Origin: Candidatus Heimdallarchaeota archaeon
GTDB taxonomy: Archaea > Asgardarchaeota > Heimdallarchaeia > Hodarchaeales > S146-22
DNA: 8,528 nucleotides
Direction: 5' to 3'
NCBI GenBank assembly: GCA_015520535.1
Contig: WAPZ01000569.1
Span: 1-8,528, forward strand
The notes under the pieces were generated by a model that was not told where the DNA came from, made no database searches, and saw only the letters and a list, made by a program, of their open reading frames with translations. The stretch's first letter is position 1; every line of letters starts with the position of its first letter. Of the stretch, positions 6,748 through 8,528 are shown piece after piece. The position numbers and the translations under genes were made by a program.

Positions 6748-6793
6748 CCTTGAAAAAAGTGATACACAAATATTCAAAGAAAAAGGTATCATA

Positions 6794-8242
6794 ATGGCGA
6801 TCATCAAAAACATAAACGAATTAATTCCCGATGAAATGCCCACACCTTATCGACATTACCGAAAACATATCATCACACTATTGGACAAACTCTTCGAACA
6901 TATCCACCCACAAGCCCTTTTAAAACAAAAAATACACGTAAATCCCAATACCAAAAAAATTTTTATTGAAAACCAACGTTTTGACCTCTCTACAAACATC
7001 CACGTCATCTCAATAGGAAAAGCTGCAGAAACCATGGCACACACCTTTGTCACCATCCTTAAACCCATCCCCATCGAAACTTTAGTTGTCATTGCTCCCC
7101 ACAAAGACCATCACCCTAAAAAAAATAGCATGGAATCATACAAACACATCAAACGCATCCAATGGTATCATGCAGGCCACCCACTTCCGAATCATCAAAG
7201 CATGGAAGCCGCCAATTTCGTACTAAATCTTATGAAATCCCTCAACGAACACGATTTGGTTTTTATTCTCCTTTCTGGCGGCGCATCAGCCCTTTTTGAA
7301 GCACCAATCGAACCACTCACCCTCATAGACCTCCAATACATCACCCAAAAACTCCTTAATTCCGGGGCAACCATCCACGAAATCAATGCCATTAGAAAAC
7401 ACATTTCAAAAGTCAAAGGCGGGAAACTGGCACTCGCCACTAACGCACAAATAGTAACGTTAATTATGTCTGACGTGTTCGACAACAATATTTCATCCAT
7501 CGGATCGGGACCAACAGCACCCGATCCCTCCACGTTTCACGACGCCTACCAGATCTTCACTCAATATAACTTCATAGACGATCAACATCCCGCCATACAA
7601 AAACTCCTTAACGTAATAAAAAAAGGAATGAAAGGTGATATACCAGAAACCGCCAAACAACAGGATTTCAAAGGAAAAAAAATCGCAAATATCATTATCG
7701 CCAAATTTTCCACGGCCTTAACTCAAGCACAACATATCTTCACTGAAAACGGCTGGCTCACGATTACTCTTCCAAAACCGCTCACAGGAAACGTCAAAGA
7801 AGAAGTCAAAAATTTCATACATTCATGTCTTGACACGTTAAACACCCATCTTAAAAAGCAAAATAAACAAAAAGAACATACCCTCAAAATTGCCATTTTT
7901 GCCATGGGAGAAGTCACTGTTCACGTTAATACCCCTACAAAAGGTGGAAGAGCACAAGAATTTACCTTACGGTGCTTACCTCATTTACTAAACATTAAAA
8001 ACAACTACTGGGCAGTCAGCGCCATTGGCACCGATGGCATCGACGGAAATAGCATCTATGCCGGTGCATTTGTTGATTGCTGGTCCACAAAACAACTTAC
8101 AAAGAAAATCAAAAATTTTCAAATATTACTTGACGAACACCGCTCCACTGAAATCCTCGAAACGCTTGGGAACAGTTTAATCATGACCGGAGCCACCGGA
8201 TCCAATTTCGCCGACCTGTACACCTTTTTCTTCATCAGATAA
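6794..8242 (+). CDS. Glycerate 2-kinase (MOFRL / GckA family)
   Basis: Transfers phosphate from ATP to D-glycerate to give 2-phosphoglycerate in the cytosol, feeding glycerate from sugar-acid, serine or nonphosphorylative sugar breakdown into lower glycolysis. The 482-residue protein has the N-terminal DUF4147 domain with SIGKAAE (73-79), AGHPLPN (127-133), LLSGGASAL (159-167), HEINAIRKHISKVKGGKLA (195-213) and SDVFDNNISSIGSGPTAPD (226-244). The C-terminal MOFRL domain has GEVTVHV (372-378), GGRAQEF (384-390), AIGTDGIDG (410-418) and TGATGSNFADL (465-475). Lys76, Asp227 and Arg386 occupy the conserved active-site positions. It is longer than the usual 400-450 residues because of Lys/His-rich insertions near 103-120 and 350-365. 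ATG 6794 fits the promoter and AGGT site. It is transcribed divergently from the oxidoreductase and convergently with the next gene. The coding strand is unusually C-rich and G-poor. Confidence 0.92.
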   Translation: MAIIKNINELIPDEMPTPYRHYRKHIITLLDKLFEHIHPQALLKQKIHVNPNTKKIFIENQRFDLSTNIHVISIGKAAETMAHTFVTILKPIPIETLVVIAPHKDHHPKKNSMESYKHIKRIQWYHAGHPLPNHQSMEAANFVLNLMKSLNEHDLVFILLSGGASALFEAPIEPLTLIDLQYITQKLLNSGATIHEINAIRKHISKVKGGKLALATNAQIVTLIMSDVFDNNISSIGSGPTAPDPSTFHDAYQIFTQYNFIDDQHPAIQKLLNVIKKGMKGDIPETAKQQDFKGKKIANIIIAKFSTALTQAQHIFTENGWLTITLPKPLTGNVKEEVKNFIHSCLDTLNTHLKKQNKQKEHTLKIAIFAMGEVTVHVNTPTKGGRAQEFTLRCLPHLLNIKNNYWAVSAIGTDGIDGNSIYAGAFVDCWSTKQLTKKIKNFQILLDEHRSTEILETLGNSLIMTGATGSNFADLYTFFFIR

Positions 8243-8254
8243 TCTTGTATAGAG

Positions 8255-8268
8255 GGATTAAAAAATCC
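8255..8268. terminator. Small hairpin between convergent genes, possible terminator
   Basis: GGATT (8255-8259) and AATCC (8264-8268) can pair around an AAAA loop in the 36-base gap between the glycerate kinase and the convergent last gene. Read on the minus strand it contains T6, which could end the minus-strand transcript. The stem is only five base pairs, so support is thin. Confidence 0.3.
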
Positions 8269-8278
8269 ACGTTCATTT

Positions 8279-8528
8279 TCAAATACCTTCTTCTTTTAAC
8301 GTCCTATCTATTACTCTCGTCAAGTCATTGACGTGTTTTATTACAGATCCAATTGCCTTTTCTATTTTTTCCGGCGCATTTTCATCCACATCGGGAAGTG
8401 GTATCCCTGGATATAAACGCGCCCACGCTCGTTCTTTTTCGACACGCTTTGAAAATCTAGGCTTAATGGATTCCCAACCTTTAAACTCATACAAATCACC
8501 TAAACCGATAAACCGCACTGTAAAAAAG
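8279..8528 (-). CDS. C-terminal end of an unrecognised protein (5' end beyond window)
   Basis: Eighty-two codons are visible and the frame is still open at the right edge. The in-frame GTG at 8518 is preceded by CTTTTTTACA with no ribosome binding site, so this is more likely the tail of a longer gene than a complete 79-residue one. The peptide runs from a short hydrophobic strand (VRFIGLGDLYEF) through a basic, tryptophan-containing segment (KGWESIKPRFSKRVEKERAW), then a proline-rich turn (YPGIPLPDVDENAP), to a terminal amphipathic helix ending at TGA 8281-8279. No catalytic motif, cysteine or membrane helix is visible and I do not recognise the family. Confidence 0.6.
   Translation of the reverse strand, partial: FFTVRFIGLGDLYEFKGWESIKPRFSKRVEKERAWARLYPGIPLPDVDENAPEKIEKAIGSVIKHVNDLTRVIDRTLKEEGI

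Noticed and set aside
6562..6793. Shared divergent control region for oxidoreductase and glycerate kinase
   Set aside because: A good promoter is visible only for the kinase. Repeats such as GGTGG copies near 6650-6680 are too short to call operators.

Overview
The window most likely comes from an archaeon. Two promoters look archaeal: an A-rich BRE followed by TATAAAG at 6741-6747, and TATTTAAA on the minus strand at 4151-4144. Minus-strand T-tracts look like archaeal terminators. The gene set also fits: a glycerate 2-kinase, an HdrD-like membrane Fe-S oxidoreductase and a HEAT-repeat scaffold. An Asgard-type lineage is my guess from the HEAT protein and the oxidoreductase together; nothing in the DNA proves it. 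No rRNA, tRNA, CRISPR array or intact insertion sequence was seen.

Left block (1-2434, plus strand): the 3' part of a radical SAM gene, an NDP-sugar epimerase/dehydratase of the extended SDR family, and a third gene that is broken. The genes touch or overlap (TGA/GTG, then ATGA), so they look like one operon, probably for making a surface glycan or modified sugar. The third gene starts cleanly at 1807 but stops after 46 codons. Coding-like sequence then continues to 2434 through three apparent frame changes, so the operon end appears to have decayed where it meets the next block.

Middle block (2403-6561, minus strand): a large Fe-S oxidoreductase (4396-6561) and, downstream of it, a HEAT-repeat protein (2403-4097) with its own promoter. 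The oxidoreductase has a NarI-like haem-b membrane domain, two 4Fe-4S ferredoxin motifs and two CCG domains. This is the layout of ETF:(methyl)menaquinone oxidoreductase and HdrD-like proteins that pass electrons between a soluble donor and the membrane. Its first CCG domain has lost most of its cysteines. The 298-base gap between the two genes holds a T-tract terminator, a GAAA-rich tract and a promoter with an inverted repeat.

Right block (6562-8528): a MOFRL-type glycerate 2-kinase (6794-8242, plus strand), transcribed away from the oxidoreductase from a clear promoter, then the C-terminal end of an unrecognised minus-strand gene (8279 to the window edge) that converges on it. Arginine codon choice changes sharply between the left block (17 of 26 AGA/AGG) and the HEAT gene (4 of 26). 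This suggests that the left block was acquired from elsewhere, or that the contig is misjoined near 1950-2440.
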